NCBI RefSeq assembly: GCF_041052385.1
Contig: NZ_CP163439.1
Span: 5,941,001-6,005,000, forward strand
Length of the DNA stretch: 64,000 nt
Reading direction: 5' to 3'
From: Streptomyces sp. R28
Lineage (GTDB): Bacteria > Actinomycetota > Actinomycetes > Streptomycetales > Streptomycetaceae
Part shown: positions 1 to 8,328 of the stretch, one piece after another
Position numbering within the stretch: the stretch's first letter is position 1
How the letters are laid out: every line of letters starts with the position of its first letter
Position numbers and translations under genes: made by a program
Notes under the pieces: model-generated
Database searches by the model: none
What the model saw: only the letters and a program-made list of their open reading frames with translations
Told to the model about the DNA's origin: nothing

Positions 1-1
1 C

Positions 2-523
2 GACCCGGCCGCCCGTGAGCGCCGGGCCGCCGTCCTCAAACTGCCTCTCCGGCTCGGCGACGTCGGCGGTTGCCTCAAGGCCGCCCAGGAACTCGTCGAC
101 GCCGCTGCCGAGGACGCCAAGCAGCTCGCCGAGGAGATGGACGGCAAGGAGACCGAAGAGCTGAAAGCGGCGATGGGTGCGGGCCAGGGCGGCAGGATGC
201 CGCGCGGCACGGCGGGCGTGATGAAGGAGCTGGAGGACAAGCAGAAGCGGCGCCGTACGCGGACGCAGCGCGACAGCCTCGACCTCGCGCTGACCGACCT
301 CACCGCCTTCTACCGCGACGTCCTCGCCCTCCAACTCGGCTCCCGCGTCGCCCTCGCCAACATCGACGCCGAGGACGCTCTGGAGCGCCTTGCCCGCGAC
401 AGTGCCCCGGAGTCCACGCTGCGCCGCATCGAGGCGATCGCCGCCTGTCGCGACGCCCTCGACCGCAATGTGGCGCCGCTGCTGGCGGTGGAGGCGATGA
501 CCATGGCCCTGAGAGCCGGCTGA
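2..523 (+). CDS. holB: DNA polymerase III subunit delta' (C-terminal part)
   Basis: The window opens inside this gene; only about 173 C-terminal residues are present, in frame from base 2. Delta' belongs to the clamp-loader complex that places the sliding clamp on primed DNA. What is visible is the helical C-terminal region of the actinobacterial protein: an acidic segment with AEEMDGKETEELKAAM, a basic stretch EDKQKRRRTRTQRD, then the conserved helix LTDLTAFYRDVLALQLGS and a terminal four-helix part. The ATPase/Rossmann half lies outside the window. The order delta' gene, secreted aminopeptidase, tRNA-Thr is typical of Streptomyces core chromosome as I recall it, so this end marks conserved backbone. 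The identification rests on the C-terminal region alone. Confidence 0.85.
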   Translation, partial: DPAARERRAAVLKLPLRLGDVGGCLKAAQELVDAAAEDAKQLAEEMDGKETEELKAAMGAGQGGRMPRGTAGVMKELEDKQKRRRTRTQRDSLDLALTDLTAFYRDVLALQLGSRVALANIDAEDALERLARDSAPESTLRRIEAIAACRDALDRNVAPLLAVEAMTMALRAG

Positions 524-656
524 TCTGGCCGCCCGCGTCCACTCGTCCCACCCCTCTCACCCGCAAGTGATCAACAGGAGGCCGACCATGTAACTCGTAC
601 GAGCCATGGCATGCACTCACAGCATCCGAGCCACTGCACAGAGTTACGCTCGCCAG

Positions 657-2282
657 ATGCACACCAGGCGTACTCCAGTCAGCACAGACCCGAGCCCGAC
701 CGGGCACGGCCCACGCACCCGCCGCACGAACCCCCGGCGAGCCCGCGCGGCCGGCACCCTCTTCGCCGTCGCCGCGCTGCTCGTCTCCGCCTGCACCTCA
801 GGTGGGTCGACGCGCGCGGGGAACCCGGCGGCCGAGGCGGCGTTGGCCGCACTGCCGCGGTCGACGCCGGCCGCGCTCACGCCGTACTACGGGCAGAAGC
901 TGACCTGGCGCAGCTGCGGGACGCCCGGCTTCCAGTGCGCCACGATGAAGGCGCCGCTCGACTATGCGGAGCCGGGCGCCGGAGACGTCAGACTCGCCGT
1001 GGCCCGCAAGAAGGCGACGCGACCGGGCGGGCGGCTCGGGTCGCTGCTCGTGAACCCGGGCGGCCCGGGCGGCTCGGCGATCGCCTACCTCCAGCAGTAC
1101 GCGGGGATCGGCTACCCGGCCGGCGTGCGCGCCCGGTACGACATGGTCGCGGTCGATCCGCGCGGAGTCGCCCGCAGCGAGCCCGTCAAATGCCTGAACG
1201 GCCGCCAGATGGACAGGTACACGCAGACGGACTTCACGCCCGACGACGAGAAGGAGGCCCGCGAACTCGTCGCCACCTACAAGAGGTTCGCGGAAGGGTG
1301 CGGAGCGGATGCGCCCGGCCTCCTGCGCCACGTCTCCACCGCCGAGGCGGCCCGGGACATGGACATCCTGCGGGCGGCGCTGGGCGACAAGAAGCTGACC
1401 TATGTGGGGGCGTCGTACGGCACCTTCCTCGGGGCGACGTACGCCGGGCTCTTCCCGGACCGGGTGGGCAGGCTGGTGCTGGACGGAGCGATGGACCCCT
1501 CGCTGCCGTCCCGCCGGATGAACCTCGACCAGACGGCGGGCTTCGAGACGGCGTTCCAGGCGTTCGCGAGGGACTGCGTGCGCAAGCGGGACTGCCCGCT
1601 GGGCACGAAGGCGAGCAGTGTCGGCAAGAACCTCAAGGCCTTCTTCGGGAAGCTCGACGCGCGGCCCATCCCGACGGGCGATCCGGACGGCCGCGTACTC
1701 GGCGAATCCCTCGCCACCACCGGCGTGATCGCGGCGATGTACGACGAGGGCGCCTGGGCGCAACTGCGGGACGCGCTGTCCTCGGCGATGAAGGAGAACG
1801 ACGGCGCGGGTCTCCTGGCACTCTCCGACAGCTACTACGAGCGCGACGCCGACGGTCGCTACACGAACCTGATGTTCGCCAACGCGGCCGTGAACTGCCT
1901 GGACCTCCCGGCGGCCTTCGCCACCCCCGACGACGTCCGTGAAGCCCTCCCCGCCTTCGAAAAGGCGTCCCCCGTCTTCGGTGAGGGCCTCGCCTGGGCC
2001 ACCCTGAACTGCGCGTACTGGCCGGTGGCGCCCACCGGCGAGCCGCGCCGGATCGAGGCGAGGGGCGCGGCCCCCATCGTGGTGGTCGGCACGACCCGCG
2101 ACCCGGCGACCCCCTACCGCTGGGCCCGCGCCCTCACCGGCCAGCTCTCCTCGGCCCGGCTGCTCACCTATGACGGCGACGGCCACACGGCGTATGGGCG
2201 GGGCAGCAGGTGCATCGACAACACGATCAACGCGTATCTCCTCCGGGGGACGCCGCCCACCCGCGGCAAGCGCTGCTCGTAG
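657..2282 (+). CDS. Secreted S33-family alpha/beta hydrolase lipoprotein (tripeptidyl aminopeptidase type)
   Basis: The predicted product has 541 aa. A long basic N-terminus with twin arginines precedes a hydrophobic segment ending in a lipobox (LLVSAC, Cys46), so the protein should be lipid-anchored outside the cell. The alpha/beta hydrolase fold shows the oxyanion region NPGGPGGS, the nucleophile elbow GASYGTFLG (Ser), the Asp region GTTRDPATP and the catalytic His in GDGHTAYG. A Cys-rich C-terminal half is usual for the Streptomyces mycelium-associated proteinases (Slp type) that remove tripeptides from protein N-termini. The start at 657 is chosen because it gives a normal export n-region; an in-frame ATG at 606 would add 17 residues. 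Neither has a clear Shine-Dalgarno sequence. Confidence 0.85.
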   Translation: MHTRRTPVSTDPSPTGHGPRTRRTNPRRARAAGTLFAVAALLVSACTSGGSTRAGNPAAEAALAALPRSTPAALTPYYGQKLTWRSCGTPGFQCATMKAPLDYAEPGAGDVRLAVARKKATRPGGRLGSLLVNPGGPGGSAIAYLQQYAGIGYPAGVRARYDMVAVDPRGVARSEPVKCLNGRQMDRYTQTDFTPDDEKEARELVATYKRFAEGCGADAPGLLRHVSTAEAARDMDILRAALGDKKLTYVGASYGTFLGATYAGLFPDRVGRLVLDGAMDPSLPSRRMNLDQTAGFETAFQAFARDCVRKRDCPLGTKASSVGKNLKAFFGKLDARPIPTGDPDGRVLGESLATTGVIAAMYDEGAWAQLRDALSSAMKENDGAGLLALSDSYYERDADGRYTNLMFANAAVNCLDLPAAFATPDDVREALPAFEKASPVFGEGLAWATLNCAYWPVAPTGEPRRIEARGAAPIVVVGTTRDPATPYRWARALTGQLSSARLLTYDGDGHTAYGRGSRCIDNTINAYLLRGTPPTRGKRCS

Positions 2283-2443
2283 CTTCTCGCCCGGCCCTGC
2301 TCCGGCCCCGGAAGCCCTCGCTCCGGGGGCGGAGGGGGCCTGGGCGGGGACGGTGCGGGGGCTGGACGGGGGCGGTACAGAGCACCTCCGGAAACTGTGT
2401 AGACTTACCGACGTTGCTGATCGCACCATAGTGCGGACGGCGC

Positions 2444-2517
2444 GCCGCCTTAGCTCAGATGGCCAGAGCAACGCACTCGTAATGCGTAGGTCTCGGGTTC
2501 GAATCCCGAAGGCGGCT
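2444..2517 (+). tRNA. tRNA-Thr (anticodon CGT)
   Basis: A full cloverleaf can be folded: a 7-bp acceptor stem (GCCGCCT with AGGCGGC), a D arm, a 5-bp anticodon stem ACGCA/TGCGT with loop CTCGTAA (anticodon CGT, reading ACG), and a T arm with GGTTCGAATCC. CCA is not encoded. The 3' half is repeated exactly at 30285-30327, so this gene appears to have been an integration target. Confidence 0.95.
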
Positions 2518-2518
2518 C
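2476..2518 (+). repeat. Attachment-site-like direct repeat, left copy (3' half of tRNA-Thr)
   Basis: These 43 nt, from the anticodon loop to just past the acceptor end, are identical to 30285-30327. The copy here completes a functional tRNA. Integrases commonly use tRNA 3' halves as att sites and restore the tRNA on one side, so this is the expected att pattern for an element filling 2.5-30.3 kb. The size of the repeat and the position of its break in the anticodon loop both fit such a site. Confidence 0.7.
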
Positions 2519-2523
2519 TTTTG

Positions 2524-2555
2524 AACCCCAGGTCAGGCCTCTGACCTGGGGTTTT
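2524..2555 (+). terminator. Rho-independent terminator after tRNA-Thr
   Basis: Perfect 13-bp arms (AACCCCAGGTCAG and CTGACCTGGGGTT) surround a 4-nt loop and are followed by a short T run. The hairpin sits seven bases after the tRNA and should end its transcript. A related hairpin follows the right-hand tRNA fragment. Confidence 0.85.
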
Positions 2556-3140
2556 GTTCATTCGTGCTGTCTCGTCCGGGCAGGATCGCGGCTGTTGACC
2601 TGCGCAGCCGCATGCGTAGGTCGGAGGTTTGTGGTGGTGTGGTTCGCGGGAGTGTGCGTGCGGGTGCCCCTCTGACCTTGTGGTTTCGAGGGCTCGCCGC
2701 CGCCTGATCGGTTCTGGTCGGCAATGGCGTGCGGGAGGGGAGCGCATCCGTGCACCAGTAGTGCAGCAGCCGGCATTGATGGCGGGCGTCCGAGCGGGAA
2801 GCGCTGGCCATGGCCAAGTTGTCGATGTCGCACAACCCTGCGCAGGAAGGTTGGCTCGGTCGGTTCCGCCGGCCCGGTGATGCCGTCCGGGGTGAGGGCG
2901 GGAGTGTGAATGCCGTACGCGCGCGAGGTGCACCGTGGTACTCCCGGAGCCGTCCGGTCGGCACGAGTTGAAGGCCGACGATGCGGAGATCCTCGCAGCC
3001 TCGAACTCCGGCTACGGCGTACCCCCACTGCTCGGCTCGATCCCGCCCGCCTCCTCATCGAAGGTCTACGACACCACCGGTCTTCGCCTCGCGAGATCCG
3101 GAGTCGATATCGCCGAGCGGGCGCGCCGAATAAGTTCAGC
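2556..3140. other. Gene-free stretch at the left end of the island
   Basis: I see no open frame here with a ribosome binding site and convincing composition. Frames on both strands are open only because of GC bias. The stretch 2935-3120 on the plus strand looks mildly coding but has no recognisable domain or stop and may be a gene relic. No integrase or excisionase is visible where an integrated element would normally carry it. Confidence 0.5.
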
Positions 3141-3146
3141 TATAAT
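3141..3146 (+). promoter_or_regulatory. Possible -10 element (TATAAT)
   Basis: An exact TATAAT lies in an AT-rich pocket, unusual for this DNA, 30 bases before the GTG start at 3176. No good -35 hexamer is seen 16-18 bases upstream. A short inverted repeat, CTCCA with TGGAG, lies between it and the start codon. Confidence 0.35.
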
Positions 3147-3175
3147 AACTCCATCTATATGTTGGAGCTGGTGCT

Positions 3176-4645
3176 GTGGACAAGCCCGCCGAGATGTTCG
3201 ACCGTGTCTTCGAATGGGCCGAGCTGACCCGGTTCGCCACCTTGCCTGGCCCGCGGGCCACGCTGGGCGTCGTCTCCGGTCGCCGCCGACAGGGCAAGAC
3301 CTTCCTGCTCGACGCCGTCACTCGTGCCAGTGGCGGCTTCATGTTCACCGCCACCGAGACCACCGAGGCCGACGCCCTGCGTCAGTTCGGTGAGGCACTG
3401 GCCCGTTATCGCGGGCAGCCCACTCCGTTCCGTTTCGCGCACTGGGACGAGGCGGTCGCGGAACTCATGCGCATCGCCGACGCGGGCGGTCCCACCGTGG
3501 CGGTCATCGACGAGTTTCCTTTCCTCGCCAAGGCGTCTCCCTCCCTCCCTTCGATCATCCAGCGCGCTCTGGACCCTGCTGCCCAGCACACCAACACGCC
3601 CGTGCGTCTGCTGTTGTGCGGCTCCGCGCTGTCGTTCATGGGCCGGTTGCTGTCCGGCAATGCTCCGCTGCGTGGCCGGGCCGGCCTCGAACTCGTGGTC
3701 CCGACCCTGGACTTCCGGCTCGCGGCCGAGTTCTGGCAGATCGACGACCCGCGTACCGCGCTCCTGACCAACGCCATCGTCGGGGGTACGCCCGCCTACC
3801 GTCGTGAGTTCACCCAGGGGGACACCCCTGCCGAGCCGGACGACTTCGACGACTGGGTCATCCGCGCCGTCCTCAACCCGGCGCGTCCGCTCTTTCGGGA
3901 GGCACGCTACCTTCTCGCCGAAGAGCCCGAACTCCACGACACCGCGCTGTACCACTCGGTGCTGGCAGCCATCGCCGCGGGTAACGCGGCTCGTGGTGGC
4001 ATCGCCGACTACCTGGGGCGCAAGTCCACCGACCTCGCCCACCCGCTGAGCGTGCTCCAGGACGTCGGCATGATCACCCACGAGGCCGATGCCTTTCGCC
4101 GCAACCGCTCCGCCTACCGCATCGCCGAGCCGCTCGTCACCTTCTACCACGCGGTCATGCGCCCGGCCTGGGGCGATCTGGAACGCCCCGGGCGGGCGCC
4201 CGAGGTATGGCGCCGCGCCCAGTCCACCTTCCGCAGCAAAGTCGTCGGTCCGCACTTCGAGCAGGTCTGTAGGGAATGGGCCCGCTGGCACGCTGCGCCC
4301 GACACTCACGGAGGGCATGTCACGCGGGTCGCCAGCGGTACCGTCAACGACCCCGCGGCCAGGACCAGCCACGAAGTCGACGTCGCCGTCCATGGTGAGT
4401 CCCACGAGGGCCGCCAGGTGCTGCTCGCCATCGGAGAAGCGAAGTGGAGCGACGTGATGGGAGCCGGCCACCTGGAACGTCTCCGGCACATCCGTTCCCT
4501 CCTGACCAAAAGCGGCACGGCCACCGAGGCGACACGGCTGTTCTGCTTCAGCGGCACCGGCTTCACCGATGAACTGCACCACCTCGCGAAGGACGACCGC
4601 ACGATCCAACTCATCGACCTGCCTCGCCTCTACCACGGCGAGTGA
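3176..4645 (+). CDS. DUF234-type archaeal-like P-loop ATPase with PD-(D/E)XK C-terminus
   Basis: This 489-aa protein has the layout of the archaeal-type ATPase/DUF234 family. A P-loop GRRRQGKTFLL lies near residue 40 and a Walker B strand AVIDEFPFLA near residue 115. An AAA+-like helical region and winged-helix segment follow, then a C-terminal nuclease-like core with EVDVAV and IGEAKW (the E-V-D...E-A-K pattern of the PD-(D/E)XK fold). The cellular role of the family is not settled; members often sit in mobile or defence regions. The GTG start is supported by GGAG eight bases upstream. It is the first gene inside the tRNA-flanked island. I see no frameshift, and the nuclease residues look intact. 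Confidence 0.75.
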   Translation: MDKPAEMFDRVFEWAELTRFATLPGPRATLGVVSGRRRQGKTFLLDAVTRASGGFMFTATETTEADALRQFGEALARYRGQPTPFRFAHWDEAVAELMRIADAGGPTVAVIDEFPFLAKASPSLPSIIQRALDPAAQHTNTPVRLLLCGSALSFMGRLLSGNAPLRGRAGLELVVPTLDFRLAAEFWQIDDPRTALLTNAIVGGTPAYRREFTQGDTPAEPDDFDDWVIRAVLNPARPLFREARYLLAEEPELHDTALYHSVLAAIAAGNAARGGIADYLGRKSTDLAHPLSVLQDVGMITHEADAFRRNRSAYRIAEPLVTFYHAVMRPAWGDLERPGRAPEVWRRAQSTFRSKVVGPHFEQVCREWARWHAAPDTHGGHVTRVASGTVNDPAARTSHEVDVAVHGESHEGRQVLLAIGEAKWSDVMGAGHLERLRHIRSLLTKSGTATEATRLFCFSGTGFTDELHHLAKDDRTIQLIDLPRLYHGE

Positions 4646-4911
4646 CTGCTGATCAGCAGCACAGGGGAGCGGGTTGCCGCGCCGGTTGACGTACCCGCAT
4701 GAGGAGTTCGGGCTCTCCGGAGAGGAGGTCGCGGGCTCATACGATCATCCGCGACCCGTCGCCGGACGGTCAGGGTGAACGCGGGTGGCCACTACGACAT
4801 GTCGGCGGCATGCCTGCGGCGAGCCGTTGGTCCTCGGCCGAGAGCGGTGCGTCGCAGTTCGGCGGTAGCGCGGCGAGGCGAGCAGGGCTGCGGACAGGCG
4901 GGGCGGATTTC

Positions 4912-5742
4912 ATGCGGATGCGGTGCGAAGCCGGGGCCGAGGAGGAGTTCGAGGCGGCGGGTGGGCTGTTGGTCGACCGGCTGGTCCGGTGGGCCGGGGA
5001 GCAGGGGCTGCCGGTGGACGCGTTCATGGCCGAGACAGCGTTGGACTACCGGCACCGGGCGACGGCCGATGGTCGGCTGGGGTGGTGGGAGCCGCGGCAT
5101 GTGGAGGAGTTGCTGCTGTCCTGGCTCCCCCAGCAGGTCACCGAGCTTCCCGGGGAGGAGCGCGGCGACGGTCCGGGCACGTTGCGCGCCCTCCTGCGCT
5201 TTCTGCACGCCGTCCAGTTGGCGGACCCACGCGGCCCCGCGCTCGATGACTCCCTCGGCGCGGTGGACGCGGCCGAAGAACGGTATCCGGAGGCGATGGC
5301 GGACCGTAACCGCTGGAGCCTGGCGAAGTTCTGGGCGGTGACCGCTGCCGAGCAGGGCGTGGACGTCATGGACGGGGTGGCGTTGCAGCGGTTCGCTGAG
5401 CGCGCTCAGCGTGGGGAGATCGCTTACGACCAGCGGACCCTTGACGAGATCATGGATCGACGGTTGAACGGCCGGGTGTTGGCCGACGGGGCGCGGGCCG
5501 AGCCACAGCTGCCTGTCGTACTGCCTTCGGAAGGTGAACTGCGACGACAGGCCGAGGCGTCGACGCTTGCAGCGCAGCTGCGGGGGCTTGCGGAGTGAGT
5601 GGGGCGCGAGGGGCGGGTGGTGACAGCCACGGGGCGGCTGCGGATGGCCGATGCCCGCGAGCTGGTGGATGTGCTCGGTACCGGGGACAGGACCGAGGGG
5701 GTGCGCTCTTCGAACGACCTGCCGCGGCTGGGGTTGCGGTGA
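4912..5742 (+). pseudogene. Unknown Streptomyces protein interrupted by an in-frame stop
   Basis: The reading frame from ATG 4912 encodes 228 aa ending at TGA 5596-5598. It is helix-rich with repeated Glu/Arg/Leu and a run of acidic segments, and I recognise no catalytic motif. Immediately after the stop the same frame continues with coding character (TATGRLRMADARELVDVLGTGD, then VRSSNDLPRLGL) and stops at 5742. I recall this tail as a module normally joined to such proteins in Streptomyces. The simplest reading is a nonsense mutation plus a 3' truncation where the neighbouring minus-strand gene begins. Alternatively the 228-aa product is a functional short form. Starts upstream of 4912 are possible but weak. 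Confidence 0.5.
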
Positions 5743-5762
5743 GTGTTCGGCGTCGTGGGACA

Positions 5763-6386
5763 TCAGGTGCTGGTTCCCTTCGCGTGGCGTCGGGCCAGTG
5801 GCCATGGCGCGTGGCCCTGGTCGTCGGGGGACGACGCGTCGCGCCGGTCCGGGGCGGCCGGTTGTTCGGTGACCAGTGCCTCGAAGAGGCTTCGGGCTTC
5901 GATCATGGCCTTCCGCATTTCCTCGGTGCTGCTCTGGCCGCGGGCTGCTGTGTGCATGCTGCGGTAGCCCTGGACGTAGTGGGGGTGGTGGACGGAGAGG
6001 GCGGCGATCTGGTCGTCGAACTGCTCGCCGTCGGGGAAGCCGCGGTCCCTTGCCAGGCGCGCCAGCAAGGCGTCTGCCTCGGTGACGGCCTGCTGCGGTG
6101 ATTCGACGAACTGCTCCTGGATTGCGGCCCATCGCGTCATATGGCGCTCGCGGGCCGTGGGCGACAGCGCTTGCTCCGTGAGGGAGCCGTGCTCCTTCAC
6201 ACGCGCGCCGAGTTCCTGTTCGGCGGCCTTGGTGTCGCCGTCGTGGCAGGCGACTGCGCGGGCGTACTCGGGGCCGAAGCGGCGCTTCAGCCCTTGTCCG
6301 CCGCCGTCCCGGGCTCGTCCACGTCCGATGTAGAGGAGGGTGGCCAGGCCGATGACGATCACGGCGGTGATCACGACGGTGAACAT
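5763..6386 (-). CDS. Membrane-anchored unknown protein, paralogue of 28595-29146
   Basis: The 207-aa product begins with one transmembrane helix (MFTVVITAVIVIGLATLLYI), followed by RGRARDGGGQGLKRRFGPEY and a soluble helical domain with conserved GDTKAAEQELG and ALLARLARDRGFPDGEQFDDQIAALSVHHP-type segments. The start at 6386 is set by a strong AAGGAAGG Shine-Dalgarno and by matching the paralogue. It heads a set of small stress-type genes on the minus strand (followed upstream by CsbD-like, hydrophobic and 70-aa genes) that recurs in inverted orientation at 27-29 kb. The family is common in Streptomyces but I know no function; a cell-envelope stress role is a guess from the CsbD neighbour. Confidence 0.8.
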   Translation of the reverse strand: MFTVVITAVIVIGLATLLYIGRGRARDGGGQGLKRRFGPEYARAVACHDGDTKAAEQELGARVKEHGSLTEQALSPTARERHMTRWAAIQEQFVESPQQAVTEADALLARLARDRGFPDGEQFDDQIAALSVHHPHYVQGYRSMHTAARGQSSTEEMRKAMIEARSLFEALVTEQPAAPDRRDASSPDDQGHAPWPLARRHAKGTST

Positions 6387-6470
6387 GGCTGCCTTCCTTG
6401 GCTCTCGGTTCGCGCGTTGGTCTGCTTCATTGCCGTCAATTCCTGTCGGCTGACTGAGGGTTCGGGCCTG

Positions 6471-6505
6471 CCGGGTGGTGTCCACTCGACGTGGGCACCA
6501 CCCGG
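6471..6505 (-). terminator. Hairpin terminator downstream of the CsbD-like gene
   Basis: Fifteen-base arms (CCGGGTGGTGTCCAC and GTGGGCACCACCCGG, one wobble pair) surround a 5-nt loop, without a T tract. The same hairpin in near-identical form follows the other CsbD copy at 28471-28505, which supports a real terminator. Confidence 0.6.
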
Positions 6506-6516
6506 GGCGTGGGTGG

Positions 6517-6690
6517 TCACGGCCTGAAGGCGTCTTTGGCCTTGTCGCCGGACTGCTTCAGGTTTCCGGAGACCCGGTCGGTCCTGCCTTCGCGCTGCAG
6601 TCGCCTGTTGCGGGTGGTCCGGCCGATGCGTTCGGTGATCCGGCCCTTGAACGCCTGTGTCTTGTGCCTGATGGTCTGTCCGACGCTCAT
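6517..6690 (-). CDS. CsbD-like stress protein, copy 1
   Basis: This 57-aa, highly charged protein reads MSVGQTIRHKTQAFKGRITE, with later EGRTDRVSGNLKQSGDKAKD. The K-G-x2-E-x2-G ... G-N-L-K-Q-x3-K-x-K-D-A-F pattern is that of the CsbD family, small stress-induced proteins controlled by general-stress sigma factors in Gram-positive bacteria. The ATG at 6690 is the only reasonable start. It differs at only a few positions from the copy at 28286-28459. Together with a SigB-type sigma factor gene in the same island it points to a general-stress regulon. Confidence 0.8.
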   Translation of the reverse strand: MSVGQTIRHKTQAFKGRITERIGRTTRNRRLQREGRTDRVSGNLKQSGDKAKDAFRP

Positions 6691-6783
6691 GGTCGGCCTC
6701 CTGCTTGTCCGGTGAGTGGGTTCCCGCGTGTGATCGCCGTACAGGCCGCTGTTCCCGCGGGCAGGATCGAGTTCCGGAACGGA

Positions 6784-6948
6784 CTACCTGTGGCTGTGCC
6801 GGCGGCCGCCACCGCCGCGCCCGCGCATGGCGAAGCCGGCGATCCAGACGACCAGCAGGACGGCCGCGACCCACCACAGGATCTGCATCGTGAAGCCGAA
6901 CCCGAACACCGCCAGGATCAGCAGAAGGAGAAGAATCCAAAGGATCAT
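6784..6948 (-). CDS. Short hydrophobic membrane protein, copy 1
   Basis: The product has 54 aa with two adjoining hydrophobic segments (WILLLLLILAVFGFGF and ILWWVAAVLLVVWIAGFA) and an Arg/Gly/His-rich C-terminus. It resembles the very short 'hydrophobic protein' families of actinobacteria (lmo0937/DUF5670-like). A good GGAGG lies upstream of the ATG. The paralogue at 28013-28192 is nearly identical in the membrane part. No function is known to me. Confidence 0.75.
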   Translation of the reverse strand: MILWILLLLLILAVFGFGFTMQILWWVAAVLLVVWIAGFAMRGRGGGGRRHSHR

Positions 6949-7065
6949 CGCGGGGCCTCCAGATCGCGGGGATTTCCTTGATTCCGCGGGGTCCGGGCGA
7001 AGCGGGAAGGTGGAATGCGTCGCCCCAGTGATCCGGAGCGGCATGGCCCTACGCCGTGCTGTCAG

Positions 7066-7278
7066 TCAACGCCCGGCAACCTCTCCTGTCAACGCGGTGT
7101 CGACACGGGCGGGTTCGGGGAGCCGGGCAGAGGTCACTGGGGTGAGCGGAGCCTCGGCGGGGGCTTCGGCAGGCTGGGCCGGCGGCGTCGGCAGGATGTG
7201 GTCCTCCCACCAGGACAGGGCCATCACGGTGGCGAGCAGGACGAAGGGGGTCGAGGCGGGAACGATCAGCGCGTACAT
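7066..7278 (-). CDS. 70-aa single-pass membrane protein, copy 1
   Basis: The protein begins MYALIVPASTPFVLLATVMA with one membrane helix, followed by SWWEDH and a Pro/Ala/Glu-rich tail. It is matched residue for residue over most of its length by 27684-27896. I do not recognise a named family. The start is fixed by agreement between the two copies. It lies between the hydrophobic-protein gene and the divergent MFVLLLIL gene. Confidence 0.65.
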   Translation of the reverse strand: MYALIVPASTPFVLLATVMALSWWEDHILPTPPAQPAEAPAEAPLTPVTSARLPEPARVDTALTGEVAGR

Positions 7279-7590
7279 GTGTATCGCCTGTCGGTGGATA
7301 CGTGCGACACGGCGGACAGCGGATGGACGGTGCCCGCATGGGCGCATCGAGGCCGCGCCGGGATCGCTTGGCGACGGCGGGTGCGGGAGCGGCCCGTTGG
7401 TGGCGGGGCAGGTTCCGGCACCGATGCGCGAGGTGCGTCCCCGAAGGAGCGCGAGAGGTGATCGACGCTGCCGGGGGCTCGGGCAGTACCGCGCACGCCA
7501 GCCCTCGCCGCGCCCCCTGGACAGACGGCAAGTGGCCATCCGGTCCCGGCGGAAGACGCTGGCGTGGGCCGCTGTCCGCGACCTCTGGGG

Positions 7591-7620
7591 AGGACTACGC
7601 TGTGTACAGGCCCCGGCCCC
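7591..7620 (+). promoter_or_regulatory. Conserved upstream block (AGGACTACGCTG...) before 7659 gene
   Basis: The sequence AGGACTACGCTGTGTACAGG, followed by a CCCCGG run, lies 40-70 bases before the ATG at 7659. Closely related blocks precede genes at 10115, 17034 and (minus strand) 27297. TACGCT fits a TANNNT -10 element, but no clear -35 is seen. Confidence 0.45.
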
Positions 7621-7658
7621 CGGCAGTGATGTTCTGTTCCGCTCCGGGGAGGCCCGCC

Positions 7659-8267
7659 ATGTTCGTCCTGCTCCTCATCCTCGTCGTGGTCCTGTTCGGC
7701 TTCGGCTTCCTCAGCCCCCTGTGGTGGGTGGCCGCGGCCGTGCTGGTCTTCGGCGCCACCCAACGCGGCCGCGATCGCGGGGGAGGCTGGATCCGCGGCG
7801 ACGGTTCCGATCTCGGGGACTACCGGGACTACGAGAACCGCCGGGACTGTCAGGACCGCTGGGACCGCCGCTACAGCCGACGGAGCCGGGCGCGTTGGAG
7901 GCGCGAGGACCATCGGACCATGAACACCACAGGTGACCCGTGGAGTGGCCCGGCAGCCACGGGTTCCGCGACGGCTTCAGCCGGGCCGGACACGTCGAAA
8001 TCGTTGAGAGGCGCATGCCATGTAACGCACCACCGTGATCCAACAGGAGTGGTGCCCACGGACGGGATGGCTGCCGTGTTCGCCGCGGCCGGGATCTTCG
8101 ATGGCAGCCGTCCGCCGCGACCGGGGCGAGGCCAGAGACGTGGACGCGACACTCCGCAGCTTCACGCAGGCACCGGTGGGGCCGTGGCTCCCGACTTCGC
8201 CGTGGTGATCGGACTGATTCTCGTCGGTGTTCTCTCCTTCGCCCCATCCCGCCGGCGCCGCCTGTGA
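7659..8267 (+). CDS. Chimeric ORF: small membrane protein fused to a DUF1206 relic
   Basis: The first 90 or so residues match the 93-aa membrane protein at 27016-27297. They comprise MFVLLLILVVVLFGFGFL, a second helix LWWVAAAVLVFGA, then an Arg/Asp/Tyr-rich tail GDYRDYENRRD. Where the other copy stops, this frame reads on for about 110 residues into a degenerate DUF1206 C-terminus (GLILVGVLSFAPSRRRRL). The stop codon of the short protein has evidently been lost here, so a 202-aa hybrid is predicted. Whether the fused tail is tolerated is unknown; the hydrophobic end of DUF1206 could add one more membrane helix. Confidence 0.6.
   Translation: MFVLLLILVVVLFGFGFLSPLWWVAAAVLVFGATQRGRDRGGGWIRGDGSDLGDYRDYENRRDCQDRWDRRYSRRSRARWRREDHRTMNTTGDPWSGPAATGSATASAGPDTSKSLRGACHVTHHRDPTGVVPTDGMAAVFAAAGIFDGSRPPRPGRGQRRGRDTPQLHAGTGGAVAPDFAVVIGLILVGVLSFAPSRRRRL
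8040..8267 (+). pseudogene. DUF1206 C-terminal relic
   Basis: This stretch aligns by eye with the 3' end of the intact DUF1206 gene at 22279-23112, for example GACGCGACACTCCGCAGCTT and CACCGGTGGGGCCGTGGCT. It contains several small insertions and deletions and lacks the 5' two thirds. It is followed, as in the intact copy, by the 95-aa membrane protein gene, so the pair was duplicated together and this copy decayed. Confidence 0.7.
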
Positions 8268-8328
8268 AGCGGTGGCCCAAGCCGGGCCGGCGGGGTTTCA
8301 ACTCCACTGGCAGGGCCAGTCGTTGGGC

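Larger units (their letters stand above)
5763..7945. repeat. Left arm of a large imperfect inverted repeat
   Basis: This block carries, in order, the 207-aa, CsbD-like, 54-aa hydrophobic, 70-aa and MFVLLLIL membrane genes. The same five genes, in the same relative order but opposite orientation, occupy 27016-29146. The products are about 70-90 percent alike by eye, and the intergenic hairpin next to CsbD is also shared. About 19 kb separates the two arms. Confidence 0.85.

Noticed and set aside
798..2933. Long open frame of 711 codons on the minus strand
   Set aside because: It is antisense to the S33 hydrolase gene and crosses the tRNA; Arg/Ala/Gly/Pro-rich translation typical of high-GC shadow frames, with no domain.
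2556..3140. Possible integrase gene next to the left attachment-like repeat
   Set aside because: No frame shows the R...H-x-x-R...Y tyrosine recombinase pattern or a serine recombinase motif.
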